A stretch of 64,000 nucleotides of DNA from positions 36,954 to 100,953 of the forward strand of contig JABFSH010000044.1 in NCBI GenBank assembly GCA_013140705.1. The letters are read 5' to 3'. Origin of the DNA: Methylococcaceae bacterium. GTDB taxonomy: Bacteria; Pseudomonadota; Gammaproteobacteria; Methylococcales; Methylomonadaceae. A program made the translations under genes and the position numbers. The notes beneath the pieces are model-generated. The model saw only the letters and a list, made by a program, of their open reading frames with translations, had not been told where the DNA came from and ran no database searches. This document shows positions 9,116 to 22,071 of the stretch, piece by piece (the stretch's first letter is position 1; every line of letters begins with the position of its first letter).

Positions 9116-9879
9116 CGAGCCTCACTGATATTCGCAATATCCTTTAATAAAGGCACATCATAAGCCGAATTGTCGATTTTTAGAAAGCGCTTAAACACAT
9201 TAAGCAAACGTCATACGAATGGCCGTAATAGTCAATGCTTTTGTATGGATGAAGTAATTAGATCCGAGCATTTCCCCGTCCTGCATCGTTCGATGGAAAC
9301 AATGTATTTTTGGAACCACTAAAAATTATCTGATTATGTCCTTCGGCGACACTGTGGAGAGCCTTTTTAAAAAAATCTTTAGAGTTTTCTGTTGGATTGT
9401 ATTTAGAAAATTTTCAGTGCTAGATTAACAGCTATGAGTTTACTTTATTATTTCAAGGCAGATTTCATTCATGATCAGTGTAATGCTGGAACAATAGATA
9501 ATAAGGATATTGCCCGATTTTAGTGCATCAGACTTTCCTAGTTGCCCGGGCTTTGTTAAAATTGCCGCTTATCTTATTGATTATTTGAAGATAATTAACA
9601 ATACAGCCTTACTCTCGCCGCTTTCGTTAACAATACGTCAGCGAAACAGGGCGGGTTTAGTCTTTGCAGTATTGAGGCACATGGATGACATTTAATCGTA
9701 CGTTACATGTTAGCATGTGAATTAACGAAGGCCTGTGCTCTTGGAAACCCACATTAAATGCTGCATGAAAACAAAATTGTGCCATTTTATTGGAAGATTA
9801 GGCTTTACAAAGAAAACAAAATTTTAATGGCACGGATAGGCTGCAACTTCAATTTATTACGAGTTTAACGGGTAGAAAT
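9116..9879. other. Gene-poor intergenic region (764 bp)
   Basis: No convincing coding region was found on either strand; a 61-codon plus-strand frame (9510-9695) has no family features and no good ribosome binding site. The left end should hold the promoter for lptM-lysA-dapF. Near the right end, GTGCCATT (about 9779) and AATGGCAC (about 9825) form an 8-bp inverted repeat upstream of the membrane protein gene. Frataxin (cyaY), often found here in relatives, was looked for and not seen. Confidence 0.5.
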
Positions 9880-10608
9880 ATGTGTTTTAGTGCAAATATG
9901 TCATTTGGGCTAGGTATTGTAGGATTGGCTGCTTCAAGTGTAACTTTTCTGGATAAAACCGAATCATTTTGGGTGCGCGTAGCAAGATCTTACGCCATAT
10001 TCCATTTTTCATTGATGGAGTTCATTCAGTTTTTTGCCTATCCAGTCGCAGATCAATGTGGCTATGGCACCAACTATATTTTAAGCGAGCTTTCGACCTA
10101 CCATATTTGTCTGCAGGCACTGGCAATAATGCCGGCATTGGCAACCTATTCAACTGACAAAACCGCGCTCAAGCGGGCCACCAAAATCGGCGTCACACTA
10201 AGCATGTTGTTTCTGCTGTGCTCATTTTTGCCCAAGGATATGCAATTGCTCGACATAAATCCCAATTTTATAGGCAATATGGTTTCTTGCCTTTATATGG
10301 GGATTTACCATATCGGCTATTCAATCTCCAGCGCATACGGATTGTTTGTAACCCACGGATCCCTGTTTGCGCTAGCGTTAAGCGGTTTTCTATGGCAAAA
10401 CAATCGTAAAATGTCCAGTTATCACCTGTTTATGGCAATCATGACGCTGTTCGTACCGCAGTGGCTATTAGGTGTTTCAACAGGTGAAGCCGCAGCCATT
10501 TACTGCTTCTATTCCATTCCGATTACCGGAAGCTTCATGCCTTATTTCAAGAGGTTCTTCAGCGCTCAAGACTATGAAAGTGAAGGTGATTTATCCGTCA
10601 ATGGTTGA
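9880..10608 (+). CDS. Multi-pass membrane protein of the MCFSA-start type
   Basis: A 242-residue integral membrane protein with about six to seven predicted helices. It begins MCFSANMSFGLGIVGL; a start of the type MC(F/W)SA is shared by a poorly characterised family of bacterial and eukaryotic membrane proteins (DUF5765/DUF6629-like, recalled, not searched). Conserved-looking polar spots include FHFSLMEFIQFF and VPQWLLGVSTGEAAAIYC. No function can be assigned. It is a single gene, and its 3' end overlaps the converging arfA gene by 18 bp. Confidence 0.55.
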   Translation: MCFSANMSFGLGIVGLAASSVTFLDKTESFWVRVARSYAIFHFSLMEFIQFFAYPVADQCGYGTNYILSELSTYHICLQALAIMPALATYSTDKTALKRATKIGVTLSMLFLLCSFLPKDMQLLDINPNFIGNMVSCLYMGIYHIGYSISSAYGLFVTHGSLFALALSGFLWQNNRKMSSYHLFMAIMTLFVPQWLLGVSTGEAAAIYCFYSIPITGSFMPYFKRFFSAQDYESEGDLSVNG

Positions 10609-10821
10609 GGCTATTGACACTTTGTCCAAGCAAAAGATTTTTCCGATAACTCTCTTGATAAAAACTACCGGAAAAATCTCCTGCCTGCCATGTTTGGACT
10701 TGCGAGTGTATTTGCGCTTGTCGCAAAAAATTTGCGCCTTATTGAATTGAAATGCGAATTTTGCAACCGGGTTTTGTATTTCAATACAACTCATTTTGCT
10801 GTTATTTTTACGTTTTTTCAT
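10591..10821 (-). CDS. arfA: Alternative ribosome-rescue factor ArfA
   Basis: A 76-residue basic protein with NPVAKFAFQFNKAQ followed by KRKYTRKSKHGRQE, matching the ArfA core (KGKGSYxRKxKH in E. coli), which occupies the empty mRNA channel of stalled ribosomes and recruits RF2. The C-terminal tail (VVFIKRVIGKIFCLDKVSI) is hydrophobic, as in E. coli, where full-length ArfA is unstable and the active form is truncated. A perfect stem-loop lies in the last third of the coding region. The upstream inner ATG (codon 10) could also be a start. Identification rests on motif and architecture, not on a search. Confidence 0.78.
   Translation of the reverse strand: MKKRKNNSKMSCIEIQNPVAKFAFQFNKAQIFCDKRKYTRKSKHGRQEIFPVVFIKRVIGKIFCLDKVSIASTIDG
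10635..10679 (-). terminator. Hairpin inside arfA coding sequence (non-stop mRNA signal)
   Basis: Perfect 11-bp arms AGATTTTTCCG (10635-10645) and CGGAAAAATCT (10669-10679) with a 23-base loop, followed on the minus strand by TTTTGCTT. It falls at about codons 48-62 of arfA, before the stop codon. In known arfA genes a hairpin at this place acts as terminator or RNase III site, so that the mRNA lacks a stop codon and the product is normally tagged by tmRNA and degraded. Which of the two mechanisms applies here is not clear. Confidence 0.7.
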
Positions 10822-10898
10822 TGTTTACCCCTTATAATAAAAACCAACCAATATAACCATTCCTTTATTTTTAGCAATCGTTAGAGTAGATAGCGTCT

Positions 10899-12770
10899 GT
10901 GAAATTCAAAAAAGATTTTGATGTCATTGTGGTCGGTGGTGGTCATGCCGGTACGGAAGCCGCCCTGGCATCGGCAAGAAGTGGCGCAAAAACACTGCTC
11001 CTGACACAAAATATCGACACCTTGGGGCAAATGAGTTGCAATCCCGCGATAGGTGGCATTGGCAAAGGCCATTTGGTCAAGGAAATCGATGCGCTCGGCG
11101 GCATTATGGCGCAAGCAATTGATGTGGGCGGCATCCAGTTTCGCACACTCAATGCCAGCAAAGGCCCTGCGGTCAGAGCAACGCGTGCGCAGGCCGATAG
11201 AAAACTCTATAAGCAAGCGATTAGAAGCACGCTAGAAAACCAGCCTAACCTCGCGTTATTCCAGCAAACTGTTGCCGACTTGATCGTTGAAGACAGTAAA
11301 GTTGTCGGTGTCAAAACCCAAATGGGATTGAATTTTAGTGCGCGAGCGATTGTGTTGACCGCAGGTACTTTTCTAGCGGGGAAAATACATATCGGCCTGG
11401 AAAACTATAGCGGCGGCCGCGCAGGTGACCCGGCCTCCATTGCCTTGGCGGAACGCTTACGGGAATTACCATTCCGAATAGATCGCCTAAAAACCGGTAC
11501 GCCTCCCCGTATCGATGGCCGGACGATCGATTTCAGTAAACTCGAAAAACAATTCGGTGATACCCCCGTGCCGGTTTTTTCATTTATAGGAAACCGAGAT
11601 CAGCATCCCCGACAAATTCCCTGCCATATCACACGGACTAACGAGAAGACACACGACATTATTCGTTCTGGTCTTGATCGGTCACCACTGTATTCGGGCA
11701 TCATTGAGGGTATTGGGCCGCGTTACTGTCCGTCCATTGAAGACAAGGTCGTCCGTTTTGCGGATCGTGACACACATCAGATTTTTGTCGAACCCGAAGG
11801 GCTGGATACCCACGAAGTTTATCCCAACGGTATTTCAACCAGTCTGCCGTTTGACGTGCAATACGAGTTCGTGCGCTCAATGTTAGGTTTTGAAAATGCA
11901 GAAATTGTTCGTCCGGGCTATGCCATAGAATACGACTTTTTTGATCCCAGAGATTTAAAAATGTCTCTGGAAACCAAACACCTGGAGGGCTTGTTTTTTG
12001 CCGGCCAAATCAATGGCACAACAGGTTATGAAGAGGCGGCTGCGCAAGGCCTGCTTGCAGGTTTGAATGCGGCGCGGCTGGTCAAAGGCCTGGACAGTTG
12101 GTGCCCGAGGCGTGATGAGGCTTACATTGGCGTCATGATAGATGATTTGATTACTCGAGGCACCCAAGAGCCTTACCGCATGTTCACCAGTCGCGCAGAA
12201 TACCGTTTACTGTTAAGAGAGGACAACGCGGATTTACGACTAACCGAAAAGGGGCGGGAGTTGGGCCTGGTTGATGACAATCGTTGGCGAGCATTTGAGC
12301 TGAAACGCGGGGGAATATCGACGCTACAAACCTCATTTAAAAAGAAGTGGATCAGATCAGGAACGGCGGAAGCGGATCTAGTCGAACAGCTTTGGGGTAA
12401 ACCCTTATTAAAAGAAGCCAGCCTGATGGAGTTGCTGCGCAGACCTGAAGTGGATGTCGAGCGCCTGCTGACCTTTATGGAAGGCGGTGATGCGATTCCG
12501 GAACAAGTGGGCGAACAAGTTGAAATTCAGGCCAAATATGCAGGCTATATCGTCAGACAACAATCCGAAATCGATAAATCGTTGCGTTATGATCATTTAC
12601 GATTGCCGGAAAACCTTGATTACACTGGCATTCCAGGCCTCTCAAATGAAGTTAGCGAAAAACTTAGAACCCATCGTCCGGAAACGTTGGGTCAAGCGTC
12701 CAGAATGCCTGGCATAACACCTGCTTCCATTTCACTGTTGCTGGTTTATTTGAAGAAAAAAAGTGCCTGA
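10899..12770 (+). CDS. mnmG: tRNA uridine-5-carboxymethylaminomethyl modification enzyme MnmG
   Basis: A 623-residue FAD protein starting at GTG 10899. The Rossmann motif [12 protein letters not shown] is at the N-terminus; [26 protein letters not shown] and the [19 protein letters not shown] region are the GidA/MnmG signatures; C-terminal [12 protein letters not shown] and [19 protein letters not shown] complete it. With MnmE (56.5 kb) it installs cmnm5 on U34 of tRNAs. Unlike the common arrangement, mnmE is not directly upstream here. It overlaps rsmG by one base (TGATG). Confidence 0.98.
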   Translation: MKFKKDFDVIVVGGGHAGTEAALASARSGAKTLLLTQNIDTLGQMSCNPAIGGIGKGHLVKEIDALGGIMAQAIDVGGIQFRTLNASKGPAVRATRAQADRKLYKQAIRSTLENQPNLALFQQTVADLIVEDSKVVGVKTQMGLNFSARAIVLTAGTFLAGKIHIGLENYSGGRAGDPASIALAERLRELPFRIDRLKTGTPPRIDGRTIDFSKLEKQFGDTPVPVFSFIGNRDQHPRQIPCHITRTNEKTHDIIRSGLDRSPLYSGIIEGIGPRYCPSIEDKVVRFADRDTHQIFVEPEGLDTHEVYPNGISTSLPFDVQYEFVRSMLGFENAEIVRPGYAIEYDFFDPRDLKMSLETKHLEGLFFAGQINGTTGYEEAAAQGLLAGLNAARLVKGLDSWCPRRDEAYIGVMIDDLITRGTQEPYRMFTSRAEYRLLLREDNADLRLTEKGRELGLVDDNRWRAFELKRGGISTLQTSFKKKWIRSGTAEADLVEQLWGKPLLKEASLMELLRRPEVDVERLLTFMEGGDAIPEQVGEQVEIQAKYAGYIVRQQSEIDKSLRYDHLRLPENLDYTGIPGLSNEVSEKLRTHRPETLGQASRMPGITPASISLLLVYLKKKSA

Positions 12771-13408
12771 TGACTTGTCGTGACATTTTGGTTGCGGGTC
12801 TTGATGCGTTAAATTTACCCTTATCCGAACACCAAATACAGCAACTCCTCAGTTTTATTGAACTGATTGTAAAATGGAACAGGGCCTATAATCTTACCGC
12901 CATACGCAACAAAGAAGACATGGTCCGTCTTCACCTGCTGGATAGTTTGGCCGTTGCGCATTTCATCAGGGGGCAGCGCGTTATCGACATTGGCACAGGC
13001 GCAGGCCTCCCTGGAATTCCCTTAGCGATCGTGTTACCGGAAATCGACTTCACATTGCTGGACAGTAATGCCAAAAAAACCCGATTTGTACAGCAGGCCA
13101 TTTTGGAGCTAAAACTTAAAAATGCGTCTGTTTATCATCAGCGAGTGGAACAATTTCATCCTGTTCAGGCATTCGATGAAATTATTACTCGGGCATTTAC
13201 AAATCTGTCTGATATGATTGAGCTCACAAATCACTTACTCAACAAAAAGGGAGTTTTGTTTGCCATGAAAGGAAAAATTCTGGAATCGGAAATAGCACAG
13301 GTAGGTCCACGCTATTCGGTAACGACACGACCTATGCATGTTCCAGGAATTAATGCGGATAGATGCCTGATTAAAATTGAATTTCTTGAACAAGCCGAGG
13401 TAAGGTAG
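12770..13408 (+). CDS. rsmG: 16S rRNA m7G527 methyltransferase RsmG
   Basis: A 212-residue SAM-dependent methyltransferase (GidB). WNRAYNLTAIR and the SAM-binding loop VIDIGTGAGLPGIPLAI are diagnostic. Start ATG overlaps the mnmG stop and its own stop overlaps the parA GTG start, so mnmG-rsmG-parA form a tightly coupled operon. Loss of this protein gives low-level streptomycin resistance in other bacteria. Confidence 0.97.
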   Translation: MTCRDILVAGLDALNLPLSEHQIQQLLSFIELIVKWNRAYNLTAIRNKEDMVRLHLLDSLAVAHFIRGQRVIDIGTGAGLPGIPLAIVLPEIDFTLLDSNAKKTRFVQQAILELKLKNASVYHQRVEQFHPVQAFDEIITRAFTNLSDMIELTNHLLNKKGVLFAMKGKILESEIAQVGPRYSVTTRPMHVPGINADRCLIKIEFLEQAEVR

Positions 13409-14178
13409 TGGGAAAAATTATTGCCATAACCAATCAAAAAGGTGGTGTCGGAAAAACCACGACCAGTGTCAATCTGGCCGCTTCGCTCGCCGCCGCCAAA
13501 CGCCGCGTATTATTGATTGATCTCGATCCCCAGGGTAATGCCGCTATGGGGTGTGGTGTTGATAAGCAAGAAGTGAAACATTCCAGTTACGATTTGTTGA
13601 TGGAAGAAGTACCTGCTTCAGAGACCGTTATACATGTTCCCGGTATCGGCTTTTCAGTCGTACCGGGCAATTCAGACCTGACCGCTGCCGAAGTGCAATT
13701 GATGCAGGCTGATCGAAGAGAACGCCGTTTATCCGATGCTCTACAACCTTTGGAAGGTGGATTCGATTATATTTTGATCGATTGTCCGCCCTCATTAAAC
13801 ATGTTGACATTAAATGCCTTGGTGGCAGCCAACAGCGTACTGGTCCCCATGCAATGCGAATATTATGCACTGGAAGGATTATCAGCCTTGATGAGTACCA
13901 TTAGAAACATTCAAGAGACTGTTAATCCGGAGTTACATCTTGAAGGCATTCTAAGAACCATGTTTGACGACAGAAGTCGTCTGACCAAAGATGTTTCAGA
14001 ACAATTGGTCGAATACTTTGGTGACAAGGTTTTCAGAACCTGTATACCCAGAAACATTCGTCTCGCGGAAGCGCCGAGTCATGGCTTGCCCGTACTGATC
14101 TATGACAAAGCTTCACGCGGATCAGTTGCCTACATTGCTTTGGCGGGCGAAATGATTAGAAAAGAAAAAATCAAATAA
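13408..14178 (+). CDS. parA: Chromosome partitioning ATPase ParA (Soj)
   Basis: A 256-residue Walker-type ATPase starting at GTG 13408. The deviant Walker A KGGVGKTTTSVNLA includes the signature lysine; Walker B-type motifs IDLDPQGNAAMG and YILIDCPPSLNMLT follow. The C-terminal TCIPRNIRLAEAPSHG is typical of chromosomal Soj/ParA. It should bind DNA non-specifically as an ATP dimer and be stimulated by the ParB N-terminus. It is the first of three consecutive genes (parA, ParB-N-like mini gene, parB). Confidence 0.97.
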   Translation: MGKIIAITNQKGGVGKTTTSVNLAASLAAAKRRVLLIDLDPQGNAAMGCGVDKQEVKHSSYDLLMEEVPASETVIHVPGIGFSVVPGNSDLTAAEVQLMQADRRERRLSDALQPLEGGFDYILIDCPPSLNMLTLNALVAANSVLVPMQCEYYALEGLSALMSTIRNIQETVNPELHLEGILRTMFDDRSRLTKDVSEQLVEYFGDKVFRTCIPRNIRLAEAPSHGLPVLIYDKASRGSVAYIALAGEMIRKEKIK

Positions 14179-14184
14179 TAGCAA

Positions 14185-14424
14185 ATGACATTAAGCAAAC
14201 GTGGATTAGGCAGGGGACTTGAAGTCTTGTTGGCGGATATTTCGAGCCTGGCTGGAATAGAACAGGCATCAACCGGCTCAACCGAGATGGATGATCAATT
14301 GGCCGAAGCACAGGCGATCATTGAAAATCTTCAGAAAGAAAACCATGATCTTTTGTTAGAAGTAGAATCTTTAAAAAAATTGCTTGAAGAGCTGGATTCC
14401 ATTATCCGGGCTGAATTAATTTAA
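14185..14424 (+). CDS. ParB-N-like mini protein: ParA-activating motif plus coiled coil
   Basis: A 79-residue protein lying 6 bp after parA and about 50 bp before parB. Its start MTLSKRGLGRGLEVLLADIS nearly repeats that of ParB (KRGLGRGLDALLGNVS), the segment that in ParB proteins contacts ParA and stimulates its ATPase. The rest lacks the ParB CTPase (GERRWRAA) and helix-turn-helix parts; instead residues about 38-76 (EAQAIIENLQKENHDLLLEVESLKKLLEELD) form a strong heptad coiled coil. It looks like a dimeric, DNA-independent ParA regulator derived by partial duplication of parB. Function is inference. No named family is recognised. Confidence 0.75.
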   Translation: MTLSKRGLGRGLEVLLADISSLAGIEQASTGSTEMDDQLAEAQAIIENLQKENHDLLLEVESLKKLLEELDSIIRAELI

Positions 14425-14472
14425 ATAGGCAGCAGTGATTGAGTTGATTGCAATAGAGAATAATTGAGGGCT

Positions 14473-15369
14473 ATGGCTGTACAAAAACGTGGATTAGGTC
14501 GAGGACTGGATGCTTTACTGGGCAATGTTTCTGCTATAGAAAGCGCTATTGATGCTGGTGTCAGTACAACACAATCCGATATTGCAGAACATAAACCGCC
14601 ATTACAAAATCTGCCCATCGAATTCTTGCAACGGGGAAAATATCAACCCCGCAAGGATATGAACCCGGAGAAACTACAGGAGCTGGCAGATTCCATAAAG
14701 GCGCAAGGCGTCATACAACCTATCGTTGTGCGTAAGATCGATCAGGATAAGTTTGAAATTGTTGCCGGCGAGCGACGCTGGCGTGCTGCTCAGCTGGCCG
14801 GCTTGCAGCAGGTACCAATTGTCATCAGGGAAATCGATGATAGAGCAGCCATGGCGATTGCCCTCATAGAAAATATCCAAAGAGAGGATCTCAATCCTTT
14901 GGAAGAAGCTGAAGCGTTGCGACGCTTGCTGGATGAGTTTGAAATGACTCATCAACAAATTGCTGATGCTGTCGGCAAATCACGGGCTACCGTCACCAAC
15001 TTGTTACGATTGATGGAATTGCATCCTGAGGTCAAAAAACTGCTGGTAACCAAACAAATTGAAATGGGCCATGCCCGCGCCTTATTAGCGCTGGATGGGG
15101 CCAAACAGCTTGCCGCTGCCAATAAAATAGTAAAGGAAGGCTTAACAGTTAGAGCTGCAGAACGACTGGTTAAAGACAGCCAGGTTGAAGCAAAGCAACC
15201 AAAAACTAAAACCATTGATAAAGATACCTTGCGTTTACAGGAAGAATTGACATCCAAACTGGGCACCAGGGTCATAATCGATCATAAGGAAAATGGCACT
15301 GGAAGGTTGGTCATCTCGTATTCCAGTCTTGATGAACTGGATGGCCTGATAGAACAGTTCAAACAGTGA
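14473..15369 (+). CDS. parB: Chromosome partitioning protein ParB (Spo0J)
   Basis: A 298-residue centromere-binding CTPase. In order: ParA-interacting N-terminus (KRGLGRGLDALL), ParB/Srx domain with GKYQPRK and AGERRWRAAQLAGL (CTP/parS-dependent clamp), ENIQREDLNPLEEA, helix-turn-helix THQQIADAVGKSRATVTNLLRL, and C-terminal dimerisation region. ATG at 14473 follows GAGGG; a TTG three codons upstream is also in frame but less likely. Matching parS sites are at 50080-50095 and 50118-50133. Confidence 0.97.
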   Translation: MAVQKRGLGRGLDALLGNVSAIESAIDAGVSTTQSDIAEHKPPLQNLPIEFLQRGKYQPRKDMNPEKLQELADSIKAQGVIQPIVVRKIDQDKFEIVAGERRWRAAQLAGLQQVPIVIREIDDRAAMAIALIENIQREDLNPLEEAEALRRLLDEFEMTHQQIADAVGKSRATVTNLLRLMELHPEVKKLLVTKQIEMGHARALLALDGAKQLAAANKIVKEGLTVRAAERLVKDSQVEAKQPKTKTIDKDTLRLQEELTSKLGTRVIIDHKENGTGRLVISYSSLDELDGLIEQFKQ

Positions 15370-15434
15370 GATGACTAAATCACTGATAAATTTACTCATT
15401 GATTTAAGTAGCTTATCTGGATATAATTTCATGT

Positions 15435-16615
<1,181 letters not shown>

Positions 16616-16728
16616 TATTTGAACGTCGCTAAGGTAACCTCGGATCAAATACAACTCGATTTACTGAATGGCAGTCTTTGCGCGGTTACGTAAAACCTCT
16701 GCCTTTTACACTGTTTTTTTTAACTTAA

Positions 16729-17037
<309 letters not shown>

Positions 17038-17078
17038 TAACGGTTGTTTAACTTTACTCTAAACAAGAGGAACGCATC

Positions 17079-17549
17079 GTGAGTATCAATGCTACTCTGA
17101 TTGGTCAAATGATTACCTTCGCGTTATTGGTGTGGTTTACCATGACGTATATCTGGCCCCCTTTACTTAACTCTTTGGAAGAGCGGAAGAAAAAAATTGC
17201 CGATGGTTTGGCCGCGGCAGAGAAAGGCCGTGAAGACATGGATTTGGCTCAGAAAAAAGCTAAAAATGTCTTGAAGGATGCAAAAAGTCAATCTTCTGAA
17301 ATTGTCAGTCTGGCCCAAAAGCGTGCGAATGAAATTGTTGAAGAATCCAAAGACAACGCCAAAAAAGAAGGTGATCGTCTGATTCTCGCGGCCAAGGCAC
17401 AAATTGAGCAGGAAATACAACAAACCAAGGAAAATTTACGTAGAGAAGTCGCTGCCTTGGCTGTCAGCGCTGCTGAGCAAATTCTGAGTGCAGAGATCGA
17501 TCAAAACAGGCATCAGGAACTCGTCAACAAAATCTCCAACAAGTTATAA
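17079..17549 (+). CDS. atpF: ATP synthase F0 subunit b
   Basis: A 156-residue protein starting at GTG 17079 after AAGAGG. One N-terminal membrane helix ([20 protein letters not shown]) is followed by a long charged helical stalk, as in E. coli subunit b, which is also 156 residues. It forms the peripheral stalk with subunit delta. Confidence 0.96.
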   Translation: MSINATLIGQMITFALLVWFTMTYIWPPLLNSLEERKKKIADGLAAAEKGREDMDLAQKKAKNVLKDAKSQSSEIVSLAQKRANEIVEESKDNAKKEGDRLILAAKAQIEQEIQQTKENLRREVAALAVSAAEQILSAEIDQNRHQELVNKISNKL

Positions 17550-17560
17550 GGCCAGGCATA

Positions 17561-18094
17561 ATGAGCGAAATCGCAACATTGGCAAGACCTTACGCCGTAG
17601 CGGCATTTAAAAGGGCCAAAGATGGCGGCACGGCTGAAAAATGGTCCAAAAGCTTGGCCTTTATGTCAGCCGTCTTACGAGACCAGGATATTGTAGGCAT
17701 TGTGAACAACCCCAAAGTGGGTAAAAATCGGTTATCAGCACTCATGCTTGATATTTGCGAGGGCCAGGTAGATCAGGAAGGCAGCAATTTTCTGAAACTA
17801 CTCGTTCAAAATAGCCGATTAGCATTATTGCCTGCCATAGCCAGCATTTTCGAATCATTGAAAGCCGATGATGAAGGCTATATCGAAGTTGAAGTATTGA
17901 CTGCCTATGCCTTCACAGATGAAGCCAGGCAGAGTTTTTCAGCAAAACTGGCAAAAACCATGAACAAAAACATCCATATGAACGTAACGGTCGATACATC
18001 ATTAATAGGCGGCGTTCTGGTTCGTGCTGGCGACAAAGTAATTGACGGATCGATTAGAGGCCAGCTTCAACAAATGCAAAGAGCACTACAGTGA
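17561..18094 (+). CDS. atpH: ATP synthase F1 subunit delta
   Basis: A 177-residue subunit at the top of the peripheral stalk. The N-terminal [18 protein letters not shown] and C-terminal [29 protein letters not shown] are typical. It follows atpF by 11 bp and precedes the true atpA start by 16 bp. Confidence 0.96.
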   Translation: MSEIATLARPYAVAAFKRAKDGGTAEKWSKSLAFMSAVLRDQDIVGIVNNPKVGKNRLSALMLDICEGQVDQEGSNFLKLLVQNSRLALLPAIASIFESLKADDEGYIEVEVLTAYAFTDEARQSFSAKLAKTMNKNIHMNVTVDTSLIGGVLVRAGDKVIDGSIRGQLQQMQRALQ

Positions 18095-18110
18095 GAGTGA
18101 GAATAAGTAC

Positions 18111-19652
18111 ATGCAATTAAACCCATCTGAAATTAGTGATCTGATTAAAAAGAAGATCGAAAACTTCGATTTGAATGTCGAAGCACACACAGAAGGTACC
18201 GTCGTCAGTGTTACTGACGGTATTGTCCGAATTCATGGCCTTTCCGAAGCAATGCAGGGTGAAATGCTTGAATTCCCTGGTAATACATTTGGAATGGCTC
18301 TTAACCTGGAACGTGATTCAGTCGGTGCGGTAGTATTAGGTTCATACCAGCATATTTCTGAAGGCGATGTCGTTAAATGTACCGGAAAAATTCTGGAAGT
18401 TCCTGTCGGAGAGGCCTTATTGGGTCGAGTCGTTGATGCACTCGGTAATCCTATCGATGGCAAAGGCGCCATAGAAACCAGCGAATTTTCACCCATTGAA
18501 AAAATTGCGCCCGGTGTCATTGCTCGTCAATCCGTTGATCAACCCGTGCAACTGGGCTTGAAATCCATCGATGCAATGATTCCGGTTGGCCGCGGCCAAC
18601 GCGAATTGATTATTGGCGACAGACAAACCGGCAAAACGGCGATTGCTGTCGACGCGATTATCAATCAAAAGGGCACCGGTATTAAATGTATTTATGTCGC
18701 TATCGGCCAGAAACGTTCATCCATAGCCAACGTTGTTCGCAAGCTCGAAGAACATGGTGCCATGGAACATACCATCATTGTCTCTGCTTCAGCCTCCGAA
18801 TCGGCAGCGTTGCAGTTCATAGCACCCTACACCGGATGCTCGATGGGTGAATATTTCCGTGATCGTGGCGAAGATGCATTGATCATCTATGATGACTTAA
18901 CAAAACAAGCGTGGGCCTATCGCCAGGTATCCTTATTGTTACGTCGTCCACCTGGCCGTGAAGCTTATCCAGGTGACGTGTTCTATTTGCACTCCCGCTT
19001 ATTGGAAAGAGCATCACGCATCAATGCGGCTGAAGTTGAAAAACTGACAGGCGGTAAAGTTAAAGGCAAAACCGGTTCATTAACGGCCTTGCCGATTATT
19101 GAAACGCAAGGTGGTGATGTATCGGCTTTCGTTCCAACTAACGTGATTTCGATTACCGACGGTCAGATATTCCTCGAAAGCAACCTGTTCAATTCAGGCA
19201 TACGTCCCGCTGTCAACGCTGGTTTATCAGTATCTCGCGTCGGTGGCGCCGCACAAACCAAAATCATCAAGAAACTGGGTGGCGGAACCCGTCTGGATTT
19301 AGCCCAGTATCGTGAACTTGCGGCATTCGCCCAGTTCGCATCGGATTTGGACGAAAGCACCAGAAAACAAATTGAACGTGGTCAACGAGTGACCGAATTG
19401 ATGAAGCAAAACCAATATTCACCCATGTCAGTAGCGCAAATGGCAGTATCACTGTTTGCAGCAAACGAGGGTTTCCTGGATAGCGTTGAAGTTAATAAGG
19501 TACTGGCTTTTGAATCAGCCCTACAGCTGTTTATGAAAACAGAGCATACCGAATTAATGAACAAGATCAACGACACCGGCGATTACAACAACGAAATCAA
19601 AGAGGCTATCCAGGCGGCTATTGAAACTTTCGTTAAAACGCATAGTTGGTAA
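18111..19652 (+). CDS. atpA: ATP synthase F1 subunit alpha
   Basis: 513 residues, the standard length, from ATG 18111 ([19 protein letters not shown]); a longer frame from 18042 overlaps atpH and is rejected. The Walker [35 protein letters not shown] and the catalytic arginine region [10 protein letters not shown] are present. Non-catalytic nucleotide-binding subunit of the F1 head. Confidence 0.97.
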   Translation: MQLNPSEISDLIKKKIENFDLNVEAHTEGTVVSVTDGIVRIHGLSEAMQGEMLEFPGNTFGMALNLERDSVGAVVLGSYQHISEGDVVKCTGKILEVPVGEALLGRVVDALGNPIDGKGAIETSEFSPIEKIAPGVIARQSVDQPVQLGLKSIDAMIPVGRGQRELIIGDRQTGKTAIAVDAIINQKGTGIKCIYVAIGQKRSSIANVVRKLEEHGAMEHTIIVSASASESAALQFIAPYTGCSMGEYFRDRGEDALIIYDDLTKQAWAYRQVSLLLRRPPGREAYPGDVFYLHSRLLERASRINAAEVEKLTGGKVKGKTGSLTALPIIETQGGDVSAFVPTNVISITDGQIFLESNLFNSGIRPAVNAGLSVSRVGGAAQTKIIKKLGGGTRLDLAQYRELAAFAQFASDLDESTRKQIERGQRVTELMKQNQYSPMSVAQMAVSLFAANEGFLDSVEVNKVLAFESALQLFMKTEHTELMNKINDTGDYNNEIKEAIQAAIETFVKTHSW

Positions 19653-19664
19653 AAGGGTCTTCAA

Positions 19665-20528
19665 ATGGCTGTTGGTAAAGAGATACGCACAAAAATCAGT
19701 AGTATCAAGAATACTCAAAAGATTACTCGCGCCATGGAAATGGTTGCCGCGAGTAAAATGCGTAAGACAAAAGACAGAATGCAGGCAACTCGCCCTTACT
19801 CCAAAAGGATTGGCCGAATTATCAAACATCTGGCGCATGCTAATCCGGAATACAAGCATCCTTTTCTCGTTCAACGTGAAGTAAAACGAGTGGGCCTCAT
19901 TGTCATTAGTTCTGACCGGGGCCTATGCGGCGGGTTAAATTCCAATCTATTCAGAAAAACCCTCACCTACTTGTCCCAATGGCAGAAAGACCAGATTGAA
20001 GTCGATGTTTGTACCGTGGGGACAAAAGCCTCAGGTTTTTTTAGCATTCTAAAATCAAATCTGATTGGTCAGGTTTCCAAAATTGGTGACACACCCCATC
20101 TTCAGGATATCGTCGGCATCATCACCATTATGCTGGATGCCTATCTCGATGGCAAAATTGACGAGCTCTATGTCGTCAATAATGAGTTTGTTAATACCAT
20201 GACTCAAAGACCAACCGTTGAGAAACTGTTGCCGGTGGTTGCTGGCGAAATCGACGAAAAATTGAGTGGTCATTGGGATTATATTTATGAGCCTGATGCA
20301 AAGGAAGTGCTGGATCATCTGTTCACACGCTATATCGAATCTATCGTATATCAGGGTTTGGTTGAAAATAACGCCTGTGAACAGGCCGCCAGAATGGTTG
20401 CCATGAAAAGCGCTTCTGATAATGCCGGTAATCTGATCAAAGAATTACAACTGGTCTACAACAAAGCCAGGCAAGCAGCCATTACTCAGGAAATTTCAGA
20501 AATTGTTGCCGGTGCCGCAGCTGTTTAA
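19665..20528 (+). CDS. atpG: ATP synthase F1 subunit gamma
   Basis: 287-residue rotor shaft. The N-terminal helix [28 protein letters not shown] and C-terminal helix [31 protein letters not shown] are the two long helices of the central coiled coil. The [13 protein letters not shown] motif is canonical. It sits 12 bp after atpA. Confidence 0.97.
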   Translation: MAVGKEIRTKISSIKNTQKITRAMEMVAASKMRKTKDRMQATRPYSKRIGRIIKHLAHANPEYKHPFLVQREVKRVGLIVISSDRGLCGGLNSNLFRKTLTYLSQWQKDQIEVDVCTVGTKASGFFSILKSNLIGQVSKIGDTPHLQDIVGIITIMLDAYLDGKIDELYVVNNEFVNTMTQRPTVEKLLPVVAGEIDEKLSGHWDYIYEPDAKEVLDHLFTRYIESIVYQGLVENNACEQAARMVAMKSASDNAGNLIKELQLVYNKARQAAITQEISEIVAGAAAV

Positions 20529-20549
20529 GCAAAAAGAATTACTATTTAA

Positions 20550-21944
<1,395 letters not shown>

Positions 21945-22071
21945 TTAGCCCGGTATTTAAAATCATAGTGTGTTCGACTAATTAATCCTCAGTTCGTTGA
22001 TCAAGGCTTTAGTGATTTACCCGGAAGCATATTCTTAATCTAAACGTTGGAACAGGAAATCCGTACTAAAA

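Noticed and set aside
9510..9695. 61-codon ORF in the long intergenic region
   Set aside because: No family resemblance, poor start context, and the whole region looks non-coding.
18042..18110. N-terminal extension of AtpA
   Set aside because: It overlaps atpH and gives a length above the constant 513 residues; ATG 18111 is the canonical start.
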